6,298 bases of DNA from Candidatus Aminicenantota bacterium (lineage in GTDB: Bacteria; Acidobacteriota; Aminicenantia; Aminicenantales; UBA4085): NCBI GenBank assembly GCA_003154255.1, contig PMCY01000272.1, forward strand, positions 4,526 to 10,823, read 5' to 3'. A program made the position numbers and the translations under genes. The notes under the pieces were generated by a model. It saw nothing but the letters and a program-made list of their open reading frames with translations, was not told where the DNA came from and did not search any database. Below, in pieces: positions 1-5,945 of this stretch; within the stretch, counting starts at the first letter, position 1, and the number at the start of each line of letters is the position of its first letter.

Positions 1-1
1 A

Positions 2-439
2 CTCATCGTCGTGGGCCTGGGGGCCCTGTTGGCGCTCGCCTCGTCCTGTACCCGCTCCGACGTCAGCGTGCCATCGCCCACCGGGCCCTCGACCCTGTCA
101 GTCACCTTTGACCTGGAAGCCACACCCAACGTGATCCTGGCCACCCTAGAAAGGCCGATGACCACGATCAAAGCCACCGTCAGGAAAAATGGGACGCCCT
201 TTCCCAACGTCCACGTCTACTTCACGATCACGGCCGGACCGGGCGAATTCGCCGACTACTCCACACGCTTCTCGACGATGACCGATTCGACGGGCGTGGC
301 CAGCGTCGTCTTCTACGGCCCGACCAAGTCCGAACTGGCCCGGGATACGACCACGACGATCCAGGGCCAGATGCAGAGCAATACGCCCGACTTCATTTAC
401 AAGACGGTTGAAATTCGGATTCTCCGCGCCGCCGACTGA
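2..439 (+). CDS. Secreted Ig-like (Big_1-type) lipoprotein, 5' end outside window
   Basis: The open frame runs from the left edge to a TGA at 437-439, giving 145 visible residues. It opens with a hydrophobic stretch (LIVVGLGALLALASSC) ending in a plausible lipobox, with the acylated Cys as visible residue 16. This predicts an exported, lipid-anchored protein. A GTG at 11 could serve as a start, but it would leave a signal peptide with no basic n-region and the frame stays open upstream, so the true start is probably off the window. After a Ser/Thr/Pro-rich linker comes a single beta-rich domain. Its pattern (KATVRKNGTPFPNVHVYFTI, then TDSTGVASVVFYG) resembles the invasin/intimin Big_1 fold: an 'added-novelty' strand, a G-x-P turn, and a D-x-x-G-x-A turn. 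No enzyme motif is seen. A role in surface adhesion or envelope structure is inference only. It converges on priA with no spacer. Confidence 0.7.
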   Translation, partial: LIVVGLGALLALASSCTRSDVSVPSPTGPSTLSVTFDLEATPNVILATLERPMTTIKATVRKNGTPFPNVHVYFTITAGPGEFADYSTRFSTMTDSTGVASVVFYGPTKSELARDTTTTIQGQMQSNTPDFIYKTVEIRILRAAD

Positions 440-445
440 TCAGTC
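434..445. repeat. 12-bp perfect palindrome spanning two convergent stop codons
   Basis: The sequence gactgatcagtc equals its own reverse complement. Its centre falls exactly between the TGA of the lipoprotein gene (437-439) and the TGA of priA (440-442 on the minus strand). As RNA it could form only a 4-bp stem with a 4-base loop, and no T-run follows on either strand. It is therefore not a convincing intrinsic terminator. The symmetry may simply follow from two facing TGA codons plus three chance matched pairs on each side. Confidence 0.6.
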
Positions 446-2578
446 AAAGCGGGTAACGGTCTTCCGTCCCTTGACCAGGGGAAGCACGACGCCCAGGACG
501 TTATCCAGGACAGAAGCATCGGCCGCCTTGGCCACCAATTGCACTCCCCTGGCTCCGCCTGAGCGGGCTTCGGCCGGACCGAGGACTTCGCTGATCCCCG
601 CAGCGCGAAGGCGTGAAGCCAGGTCCTGAGCCGTTCGTTCCAGCCCTTTGACATCCCGGCCCCAAAGGGCGACCTCGGCCATCGCTGTGAAGGGCGGATA
701 ACCCAGCATGCGCCGGTATTCGATCTCGACTCCGAAAAACTTGGCGTAATCGCCGGCCGCCGCCGCCGTAAGCACGGGGTGGTCCGGGACTGCGGTTTGA
801 AGGACAGCCGCGGCGCGGGGGTCGGAGCCGTCAAGAAATCTCAGAAAACGGCGGATCTCGGCGTATGTCCGTTGTCCGGCCCGGAAATCAGACTGGCCAA
901 GCCCCTGCTCCGGATTGAGAACACCGATCAGGGAGGCCGCCGGGACGCCGGGCTGATGGGCCAGAAGAGGGGTGGCGACAAGCACGTCGATTGCGCCTCC
1001 GGCGAACCGGGCCAGGACCTTCGCCTGCGCCGCCCTGGTCCGAACCCGTTCACGGTCGAAGACCTCGATCCGGGCGGCCGGCAGGGTTTTCTGGAGTTCC
1101 TCGGCGACGGCCTCCACTCCGGCCCCGCGCGGCTCCCAGATGCGCCCGCCGCAGCGGGGACAGGAGCCCGGAGCCGGCTGCTCTTCACTGCAATAACGGC
1201 AGGCCAGGCGGCGATTTTTCTGGTGCAGGGTCAGGGCGATGTCGCAGCGTGGACAGCGGGGAACATGCCCGCAGCGGGGGCATAAGAGAAAAGCGGCGTA
1301 TCCCCGGCGTAGGGCGAAAAGGATGGCCCGTTTTCGGGCGGCCAGGATATCGGCCAACCGCTCTCGAAGCGGAGCGGCCAGGAGACCGCGTTCCGTGCGG
1401 TCATCCAAAAGAATCGCCTGGACGGGGGGCTCCGACGCCGGCATTGCGAACATCCCGCCGTCCCGGCGGGCCCGTTCAAAAGCTTCGGCGGTCGGGGTCT
1501 CCGACCCGAAGATCAAGGGAACAGAGGCCGCCTCGGCGCGCATCCGAGCCCCGGATCGGGCATCGTAAACGGGGTTTTCCGTCTGCAGGTAGGAATCGTC
1601 CGATTCCTCATCGACGATGATGAGGCCCAGTCTGGGCAGGGGAGTGAAAAGCGCCGAGCGCGGGCCGGCGACAACCGCGGATTCAAGGCTTTCGGCGCGG
1701 CGGCGGGCCAATAGCCGTTCTCGCGGTGTCAGGCGGCTGTGAAGCAAAACAACCCTCTCCCCCAGCCCGGCGACAAAGGCCCCGGCGACGGCCGCCGACA
1801 TGCCGATTTCCGGATAGAGAAAGAGAACCTGGCGGCCGCGGAGAAGGACGTCGCGGGCGCAGGCGAGATATGCGGAGGCCCTGCGGGCCGGCGGTCCAAA
1901 GAACAAGCGGGAGAGGAAGCGGCCCTCAGCCGCCGCGACGGCGACCCCCTTGGCCGCCCGGGCCACGGCCTCATCACCGGCGAAATCGAGATCCATTTGG
2001 ACCGCGACCGCCGGTGCGGCTTGAGCGGCCCTCGGCTTGACCTTTTTTTCCACCGTCCGCGTTTCCGCGAGGCCTTTGCGGACCAGACGCGCCAGAACGG
2101 CCGCTCCGCCCGAAACGACGCTCTTGCGTTTCAAATAGGACGGGCTCATCCTTTTTTCCGCCAACAGGGCGGCGACCTTGGCCTCTTCCCCGGCCAGGGA
2201 GCCTGCGGCGAGGGCCGCCCGGCCGGCCTCAGTCAGGGCCGCTTTCATGGACGAGGCGCCGGACAGGGCGGGGGGAACGGCCGCACGCAGGAGTTCGCCC
2301 CAGGAAGAATAATAGCGGCGGCTCAACCGGCCGGCCAGATCGAGGATATCGGGCGGGATGATCGGCTCGGGATCGAGCACCGCGAGGATGGGCTTAATGA
2401 AAGTCCCCGCGGGAGGCTGATCATGGACACGGACGATGATCCCGATCGCCGTTTTCGGGCCCAACGAGGCCCGGACCCGGGTCCCCGGCCGGGCGGCCGC
2501 CGTCCATTCCCCGGGGACGGCATAAGTATAGGCCTGCGGCAGCGGCAAGGCGAAGACGATGTCGGCGAAGAGGCTCAT
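440..2578 (-). CDS. priA: Replication restart protein PriA, probable pseudohelicase
   Basis: 712 residues, close to the usual PriA length of about 730. PriA recognises stalled or D-loop forks and starts reloading of the replicative helicase. The start is ATG at 2578, where the typical N-terminus (SLFADIVFALPLPQAYTY) begins. The same frame is open further upstream, but only as antisense-like readthrough of the preceding gene. The order is: 3'-DNA-binding and winged-helix region (about 1-190), helicase lobe 1 (about 210-375), zinc module with Cys 433, 436, 442, 445, 460, 463, 473 and 476, lobe 2 (about 480-600), and the C-terminal domain with GYPPF at 626-630. PEIG at 256-259, RSALF at 307-311 and DFRA at 564-567 anchor the alignment. 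Walker A is lost: GPPARRASAY stands where GVTGSGKTEVY belongs. DEEH is DEES (323-326), GSATP is GSETP (358-362), and QVAGRAGR is replaced by RFLRFLDG (577-584). ATPase and helicase activity is therefore doubtful, though the frame is intact and not a pseudogene. It is coupled to the upstream glycosylase gene by an ATGA overlap. Confidence 0.96.
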   Translation of the reverse strand: MSLFADIVFALPLPQAYTYAVPGEWTAAARPGTRVRASLGPKTAIGIIVRVHDQPPAGTFIKPILAVLDPEPIIPPDILDLAGRLSRRYYSSWGELLRAAVPPALSGASSMKAALTEAGRAALAAGSLAGEEAKVAALLAEKRMSPSYLKRKSVVSGGAAVLARLVRKGLAETRTVEKKVKPRAAQAAPAVAVQMDLDFAGDEAVARAAKGVAVAAAEGRFLSRLFFGPPARRASAYLACARDVLLRGRQVLFLYPEIGMSAAVAGAFVAGLGERVVLLHSRLTPRERLLARRRAESLESAVVAGPRSALFTPLPRLGLIIVDEESDDSYLQTENPVYDARSGARMRAEAASVPLIFGSETPTAEAFERARRDGGMFAMPASEPPVQAILLDDRTERGLLAAPLRERLADILAARKRAILFALRRGYAAFLLCPRCGHVPRCPRCDIALTLHQKNRRLACRYCSEEQPAPGSCPRCGGRIWEPRGAGVEAVAEELQKTLPAARIEVFDRERVRTRAAQAKVLARFAGGAIDVLVATPLLAHQPGVPAASLIGVLNPEQGLGQSDFRAGQRTYAEIRRFLRFLDGSDPRAAAVLQTAVPDHPVLTAAAAGDYAKFFGVEIEYRRMLGYPPFTAMAEVALWGRDVKGLERTAQDLASRLRAAGISEVLGPAEARSGGARGVQLVAKAADASVLDNVLGVVLPLVKGRKTVTRFD
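1151..1282 (-). other. PriA zinc-binding module, eight cysteines intact
   Basis: This segment encodes PriA residues 433-476, with four CxxC pairs: C433/C436, C442/C445, C460/C463 and C473/C476. The pattern matches the two-zinc insertion that family knowledge assigns to primosome assembly and partner contact. Every ligand is present even though the flanking ATPase lobes are degenerate. Confidence 0.9.
2575..2578 (-). promoter_or_regulatory. ATGA stop/start overlap coupling udg to priA
   Basis: The TGA of the glycosylase gene (2577-2575) shares bases with the ATG of priA (2578-2576). The mRNA just upstream (CTCCTGGGCCGCAA) has no purine-rich Shine-Dalgarno element. Translation of priA therefore probably depends on ribosomes terminating on the upstream gene. 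Confidence 0.75.
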
Positions 2579-3282
2579 TTGCGGCCCAGGAGGGACATGA
2601 CTTTCTGCATGTCGTCCCAGACCATCTTGCGGATGACTTTGTCGCCTTCGTTGCGGATGAGGTAGGACGGATGGAACGTCGGCATGATCTGGACGCCGTT
2701 CCACTCGTAAAAACGCCCGCGGATCGAGGTCATGTTGCCGGCCACTTCGGGCAGAAAGAACTCCGTGGCCGTTTTGCCCAGTGTGACGATGACCCGGGGA
2801 TTGATGAGGGCGATTTGACGGAGCAGGTACGGCGTGCAGCTTTCGACCTCGGCCCGTTGGGGCACGCGGTTGTCGGGCGGCCGGCACTTGACGATATTGG
2901 CGATAAAGACGTCGCCGCGGTCGAAGGTCATGGCGGCGATGATCTTGGTCAGAAGCTGACCGGCCCGGCCGACAAAAGGGCGGCCTTGCTGATCCTCGTC
3001 CCGGCCGGGACCCTCGCCGACGAACATGAGCGGCGTGGACGTGCGGCCTTCGCCGGGCACGGACTGCGTCCGGCCGGCGGCCAGCCCGCATTTGCGGCAG
3101 GCCAGGATCTCCTCGCGAACGGCCGTCATGGCCGCTTCGGTCTCGGGTCCGGCCGGCTTCGTCCGGACGGGCCGGGCCGGGGGCGGCGGCGCCTTGAAGA
3201 CGTCTTCGACGCCGATCTCCTTGAGGAAGCGGAGGTGGGTTTCCAATCCGGCCAGGACGCGGTCAGCTTTTCGGGACGGCAT
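2575..3282 (-). CDS. udg: Family 4 uracil-DNA glycosylase (4Fe-4S type) with N-terminal extension
   Basis: 235 residues. The enzyme removes uracil from DNA as the first step of base excision repair. Family 4 hallmarks are all visible. Four Fe-S cysteines lie at C62, C65 (CRKC), C133 (VKCRPP) and C149. Motif A is GEGPGRDED at 89-97, followed by QGRPFVGRAGQLL. The catalytic-pocket motif PTFHPSYLIR lies at 201-210. The core from about residue 52 matches compact members of around 190 residues, such as the Thermotoga enzyme, almost end to end. The first 50 residues are extra: a predicted amphipathic helix (LETHLRFLKEIGVEDVF) and a Pro-rich linker (APPPPARPVRTKPAGP). ATG at 3282 is preferred because the extension reads as coherent protein. 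Met52 would be the alternative but leaves only nine residues before the cluster. The Shine-Dalgarno is weak (GAAAG). The gene overlaps the end of coaBC by 20 bp and priA by 4 bp. Confidence 0.95.
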   Translation of the reverse strand: MPSRKADRVLAGLETHLRFLKEIGVEDVFKAPPPPARPVRTKPAGPETEAAMTAVREEILACRKCGLAAGRTQSVPGEGRTSTPLMFVGEGPGRDEDQQGRPFVGRAGQLLTKIIAAMTFDRGDVFIANIVKCRPPDNRVPQRAEVESCTPYLLRQIALINPRVIVTLGKTATEFFLPEVAGNMTSIRGRFYEWNGVQIMPTFHPSYLIRNEGDKVIRKMVWDDMQKVMSLLGRK

Positions 3283-4456
3283 GGCTTTCGATATGGTTCC
3301 AGATGATCCGGCTGAGCTCGCTTTTGCTCAAGACCGGCGTTTCAGCCTCACCCCCGTCGGTATCGAGGAGAACGGCCTTGTTGAAGTCCGAGTCGAACCC
3401 GATCCCCTCCGCGGAGACGTCGTTGGCCACGATCAGATCCAGGTTCTTTTCCTTCAGCTTGAGCAAGGCCCGGCGACGCAGGTCCTCGGTCTCGGCGGCG
3501 AAGCCCACCAGGTATCGGCCGGCCTTGCGGGCACCGGCTTCCTTGAGGATATCGACGGTCGGAACCAGGGCGATCGATTCCCCCATCTCGCTCTTTTTAA
3601 TCTTGCGTGCGGCCGCCGCAGGGAAGGTGAAATCGGCGACCGCGGCGGCCATGACCACGATCTCCGCGTCGTCGAATCGGGCCCGCACCGCCGCGGCCAT
3701 TTCGGCGGCGGTCACGACCCGGACGAGCTCCGCGCCGGGCGGCGGGTCGAGAGGCGTCGGTCCGCAAACGAGGATGACCCGGGCGCCGCGGGCGGCGGCC
3801 TCGGCGGCCAGGGCGAAGCCCATGCGGCCGGAGGAGCGATTGCTCAAATAGCGGATGGGATCGAGATATTCGCGCGTCGGACCGGCCGTGATCAAAACGG
3901 TCCGGCCGGACAGGCTGTGGCCGCGCCGCAAAATTTCCAACCCCCGCTCGACGATCAGAGCCGGATCGGCCAGCCGCCCCTCCCCTTCCTCGCCGCAGGC
4001 CAGGTAGCCCGAAGCCGGCTCGACGAATTCGACGCCCCGGGCCCTCAGCCGGCCGACGTTGGCGCAGGTTTGGGAGTGCCGCCACATGGCCGTATTCATG
4101 GCCGGGGCAATGAGGACGGGCTTCCGGACGGCCAGGTAAAAGGTGGAGAGAAAATCGTCGGCCACACCGTGGGCAAACTTGGCCAGGATGTTAGCCGTGG
4201 CCGGAGCCACCACCAGCAGGTCGATCTCCTTGGCCAGGGCGACATGGGCCACCGACCATTCCTGGTCTTCGTCGAAAGTCTCGACGATGGTCCGCCGGCC
4301 GGACAAGGTGCTGAAGAGAAAAGGCGAGACGAGCCGGGCGGCGTTCGGCGTCAGGATCGGCTGGACCGCCCAGCCGGCCTTCTGAAAACCACGCAATACT
4401 TCGCACGCCTTATAGACGCTGATCGAGGATGACACTCCCAGGGCGATGACGGGCAT
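3263..4456 (-). CDS. coaBC: Bifunctional phosphopantothenoylcysteine decarboxylase / phosphopantothenate-cysteine ligase CoaBC
   Basis: 397 residues, the usual length for the fused enzyme. It makes 4'-phosphopantetheine from 4'-phosphopantothenate, cysteine and CTP in coenzyme A synthesis, in the cytoplasm. The N-terminal CoaC half is a flavoprotein decarboxylase. It has the catalytic His71 (VAHVALAKE), the FMN-site stretch APATANILAKF, the PAMNTAMW motif (118-125) and the lid cysteine C154 in ACGEEGEGR. The CoaB half starts near residue 185. It shows ITAGPTREYLDPIRYLSNRSSG with Asn206 (CTP/acyl-cytidylate step), AAAVADF (270-276), KIKK (285-288, holding the conserved ligase Lys), GFAAET (318-323), ANDVS (344-348) and GFDSDFN (353-359). 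I chose ATG at 4456 over an in-frame TTG at 4462, because an AGGGGG element sits six bases before the ATG and directly abuts the TTG. The end overlaps the glycosylase gene by 20 bp. Confidence 0.97.
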   Translation of the reverse strand: MPVIALGVSSSISVYKACEVLRGFQKAGWAVQPILTPNAARLVSPFLFSTLSGRRTIVETFDEDQEWSVAHVALAKEIDLLVVAPATANILAKFAHGVADDFLSTFYLAVRKPVLIAPAMNTAMWRHSQTCANVGRLRARGVEFVEPASGYLACGEEGEGRLADPALIVERGLEILRRGHSLSGRTVLITAGPTREYLDPIRYLSNRSSGRMGFALAAEAAARGARVILVCGPTPLDPPPGAELVRVVTAAEMAAAVRARFDDAEIVVMAAAVADFTFPAAAARKIKKSEMGESIALVPTVDILKEAGARKAGRYLVGFAAETEDLRRRALLKLKEKNLDLIVANDVSAEGIGFDSDFNKAVLLDTDGGEAETPVLSKSELSRIIWNHIESHAVPKS

Positions 4457-4462
4457 GATCAA

Positions 4463-4468
4463 CCCCCT
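4463..4468 (-). promoter_or_regulatory. Shine-Dalgarno AGGGGG of coaBC
   Basis: On the minus strand the gmk stop codon TAG runs straight into GGGG, giving AGGGGG followed by six bases (TTGATC) and then ATG. This spacing decides the coaBC start in favour of the ATG at 4456. It also means that gmk termination and coaBC initiation occur within one ribosome footprint. Confidence 0.7.
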
Positions 4469-5063
4469 AAAGGAAACTGTCCAACACGGCCTTTATCCCG
4501 CGCCGGCGGACGCTCGTCCGGCAGCGGGCCCCGAGGATGACGGCTTCAAGCTCGAGAACGGCCCGGTCGAGCCGGTCGTTAATGATGACGTAGTCAAAGC
4601 TTTTATACTCGCGGATTTCCCGCCTGGCGGTCTTCAGCCGCAGGGCTATGGTCGCCGGATCGTCCTCCCCACGATCCCTCAGGCGGCGCTTGAGCTCGGC
4701 AAACTTGGGAGGTAGGATGAAGACGGAAACGGCCTGGGGAAAGCGCTCCCGGACCTGGCGGGCACCCTGGACGTCGATGTCCAGGATGACGTCCGAGCCC
4801 CGGCTTTTGAGGACGATCTCGGCCTTGGATGTGCCGTAATAATGGCCATGGACGACGGCCCATTCGACGAAGGCCTGGCGGCCGATCATGCGCTTGAACT
4901 CGGCCTCGTCCACGAAGTGGTACTCCCGGCCGTTGCGCTCGGACTCGCGGGGCGGCCGGGTGGTGTGAGAAACGGAAAAATCCACGCCCCGCAGGTCCTT
5001 GAAGACGCACCGCAGGATCGTCGATTTTCCGCTGCCCGATGGACCGGTGACGACGAAGATCAT
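4467..5063 (-). CDS. gmk: Guanylate kinase
   Basis: 198 residues, slightly shorter than the roughly 207 of E. coli. It phosphorylates GMP (and dGMP) with ATP to give GDP in purine nucleotide metabolism, in the cytoplasm. The P-loop GPSGSGKST is at residues 7-15. The GMP-binding region follows, with SVSHTTRPPR (30-39), GREYHF (45-50), FVEW (65-68) and YYGT (75-78). Then come the LDIDVQGAR segment (94-102), the lid Arg-rich stretch RRLRDRGEDD (126-135) and the YVIINDRLD motif (158-166). The start is forced: in this frame the codon before GCC-ATG is the TAG stop of yicC, so no longer N-terminus is possible and the P-loop follows after only six residues. A GGAG element at 5070-5073 lies six bases upstream. 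The gene lies 3 bp after yicC and 10 bp before coaBC, with no rpoZ between. Confidence 0.97.
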   Translation of the reverse strand: MIFVVTGPSGSGKSTILRCVFKDLRGVDFSVSHTTRPPRESERNGREYHFVDEAEFKRMIGRQAFVEWAVVHGHYYGTSKAEIVLKSRGSDVILDIDVQGARQVRERFPQAVSVFILPPKFAELKRRLRDRGEDDPATIALRLKTARREIREYKSFDYVIINDRLDRAVLELEAVILGARCRTSVRRRGIKAVLDSFL

Positions 5064-5066
5064 GGC

Positions 5067-5945
5067 CTACTCCAGATTCTGGACCTGCTGGCGGAAGCTT
5101 TCCACCTCGCCCTTGATCAGCAGCCCCTCCCGCGTCACGTCGATGTCCTGGGATTTGGAATTGAGGGTATTGGCCTCGCGGTAAAGCTCCTGGGCCAGGA
5201 AATCGAGCATCTTGCCGGCCGGTTCGCCTTTGGGCGAGGCGATCGTCTGCAGGGCCGCATCGAGATGGCACTTCAAGCGGTGCAGCTCCTCGCTGACGTC
5301 GTAACGCTGAGTCAGGTAGGCCACTTCCTCGGCCAGACGCCCCTCGGACGCCGAAGCGGCGTTGTTGGCCTCCTTGACCTTGCGGCGGAGCTTGTGCTGG
5401 AGAGTCTTGGGCTGCCGGCGGATGAGCTTCTCCAGCCGGGCCACGGATTTGCGGACATTAAGAACATGGGTCTTGATCTGGGCGGCGGTTTTCTTTCCTT
5501 CCGCGGCCCGAGCGCTCAAAACGTCGTCCAGGGTCCGGCGGAAGCACTTCTCCAGGAAAGCGGCCTCGGCGGCGTTGAAGGCCTTGCGCCGCAGCTCCAT
5601 GATCTGAGGGATGCGCAGGAGACTGTCGGCGGTAATGTGAATTTCGTGCCGGACCCGGCGGGAGGCTTGGTCCAGGGCGGTGACGATCTTCTCCATCAGC
5701 CCGACGTTGACGGTCACGTCCCAGCTTGAAGGATGGGGGAAATGAAGATCAAGGATGATTTCGATCCGGCCGCGGTGGAGGCGCTGCTGGCAGAGGATGC
5801 GGAGGCGGTTCTCCAGGTCCCCGATCGGGGCGCCCTTGTAGCTCCAGTCGAAGAAGCGGTGGTTGAGGCTCTTGATGGCGAATTTGACTCTGAGGGTGGG
5901 CGAATCGAAGCTTCGTTCGGCGAATCCGGTCATGCTTTGGATCAC
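5067..5945 (-). CDS. yicC: YicC/YloC family endoribonuclease
   Basis: 292 residues, the normal family length. E. coli YicC and B. subtilis YloC are metal-dependent endoribonucleases acting in RNA turnover; the substrates in this organism are unknown. The N-terminal domain opens with the family signature [10 protein letters not shown], followed by [11 protein letters not shown] (24-34), LENRLR (44-49) and [10 protein letters not shown] (58-67). The C-terminal domain (DUF1732) carries [14 protein letters not shown] (219-232), then [20 protein letters not shown] (244-263) and the ending [12 protein letters not shown], which closely match the conserved family tail. The start is a GTG at 5945, not the ATG four codons later. 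It gives the conserved 'MI-SMTGF' beginning and sits seven bases after a perfect AGGAGG. The GTG overlaps the TGA of the ABC exporter gene (GTGA). The gene directly precedes gmk, as in many bacteria. Confidence 0.95.
   Translation of the reverse strand: MIQSMTGFAERSFDSPTLRVKFAIKSLNHRFFDWSYKGAPIGDLENRLRILCQQRLHRGRIEIILDLHFPHPSSWDVTVNVGLMEKIVTALDQASRRVRHEIHITADSLLRIPQIMELRRKAFNAAEAAFLEKCFRRTLDDVLSARAAEGKKTAAQIKTHVLNVRKSVARLEKLIRRQPKTLQHKLRRKVKEANNAASASEGRLAEEVAYLTQRYDVSEELHRLKCHLDAALQTIASPKGEPAGKMLDFLAQELYREANTLNSKSQDIDVTREGLLIKGEVESFRQQVQNLE
5070..5073 (-). promoter_or_regulatory. Shine-Dalgarno GGAG of gmk, inside the yicC 3' end
   Basis: The minus strand reads CTGGAG-TAGGCC-ATG. GGAG lies six bases before the gmk ATG and overlaps the last codons of yicC, so gmk is likely translated by ribosomes leaving yicC. 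Confidence 0.6.
5942..5945 (-). promoter_or_regulatory. GTGA stop/start overlap between the ABC exporter gene and yicC
   Basis: The exporter TGA (5944-5942) shares bases with the GTG start of yicC (5945-5943). Unlike the udg/priA overlap, a strong Shine-Dalgarno is also present, so yicC can probably initiate without relying wholly on coupling. Confidence 0.7.

Noticed and set aside
434..480. Bidirectional intrinsic terminator at the convergent junction
   Set aside because: The palindrome folds into only a 4-bp stem and no T-run follows on either strand. Short CCC...GGG pairs nearby are too weak.
440..2578. priA as a pseudogene
   Set aside because: Although the helicase motifs are degenerate, the frame is full-length with no stop or frameshift, and the zinc ligands and terminal domains are preserved. 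This indicates a maintained protein.
1739..2665. Plus-strand open frame of 308 codons opposite priA
   Set aside because: Antisense shadow of a recognised gene with repetitive Gly/Arg/Pro content and no start context or motif.
2579..3091. Upstream extension of the priA frame to a start at 3091, giving 883 residues
   Set aside because: The extra 171 residues are Arg/Pro/His-rich low-quality sequence lying out of frame over the glycosylase gene. The conserved PriA N-terminus begins at the ATG at 2578, which forms an ATGA overlap.
3026..4432. Long plus-strand open frame of 468 codons opposite coaBC and udg
   Set aside because: It lies antisense to two well-conserved enzymes, has Gly/Arg/Asp-rich composition and no recognisable domain, and is a typical GC-rich shadow.
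4457..4462. TTG start for coaBC at 4462
   Set aside because: The Shine-Dalgarno AGGGGG abuts this codon with no spacing, while the ATG at 4456 has six bases and gives the usual CoaBC N-terminus.
4842..5729. Plus-strand open frame of 295 codons opposite gmk and yicC
   Set aside because: Although leucine-rich and protein-like at first glance, it mirrors codons of two conserved genes and shows no independent motif or ribosome binding site.
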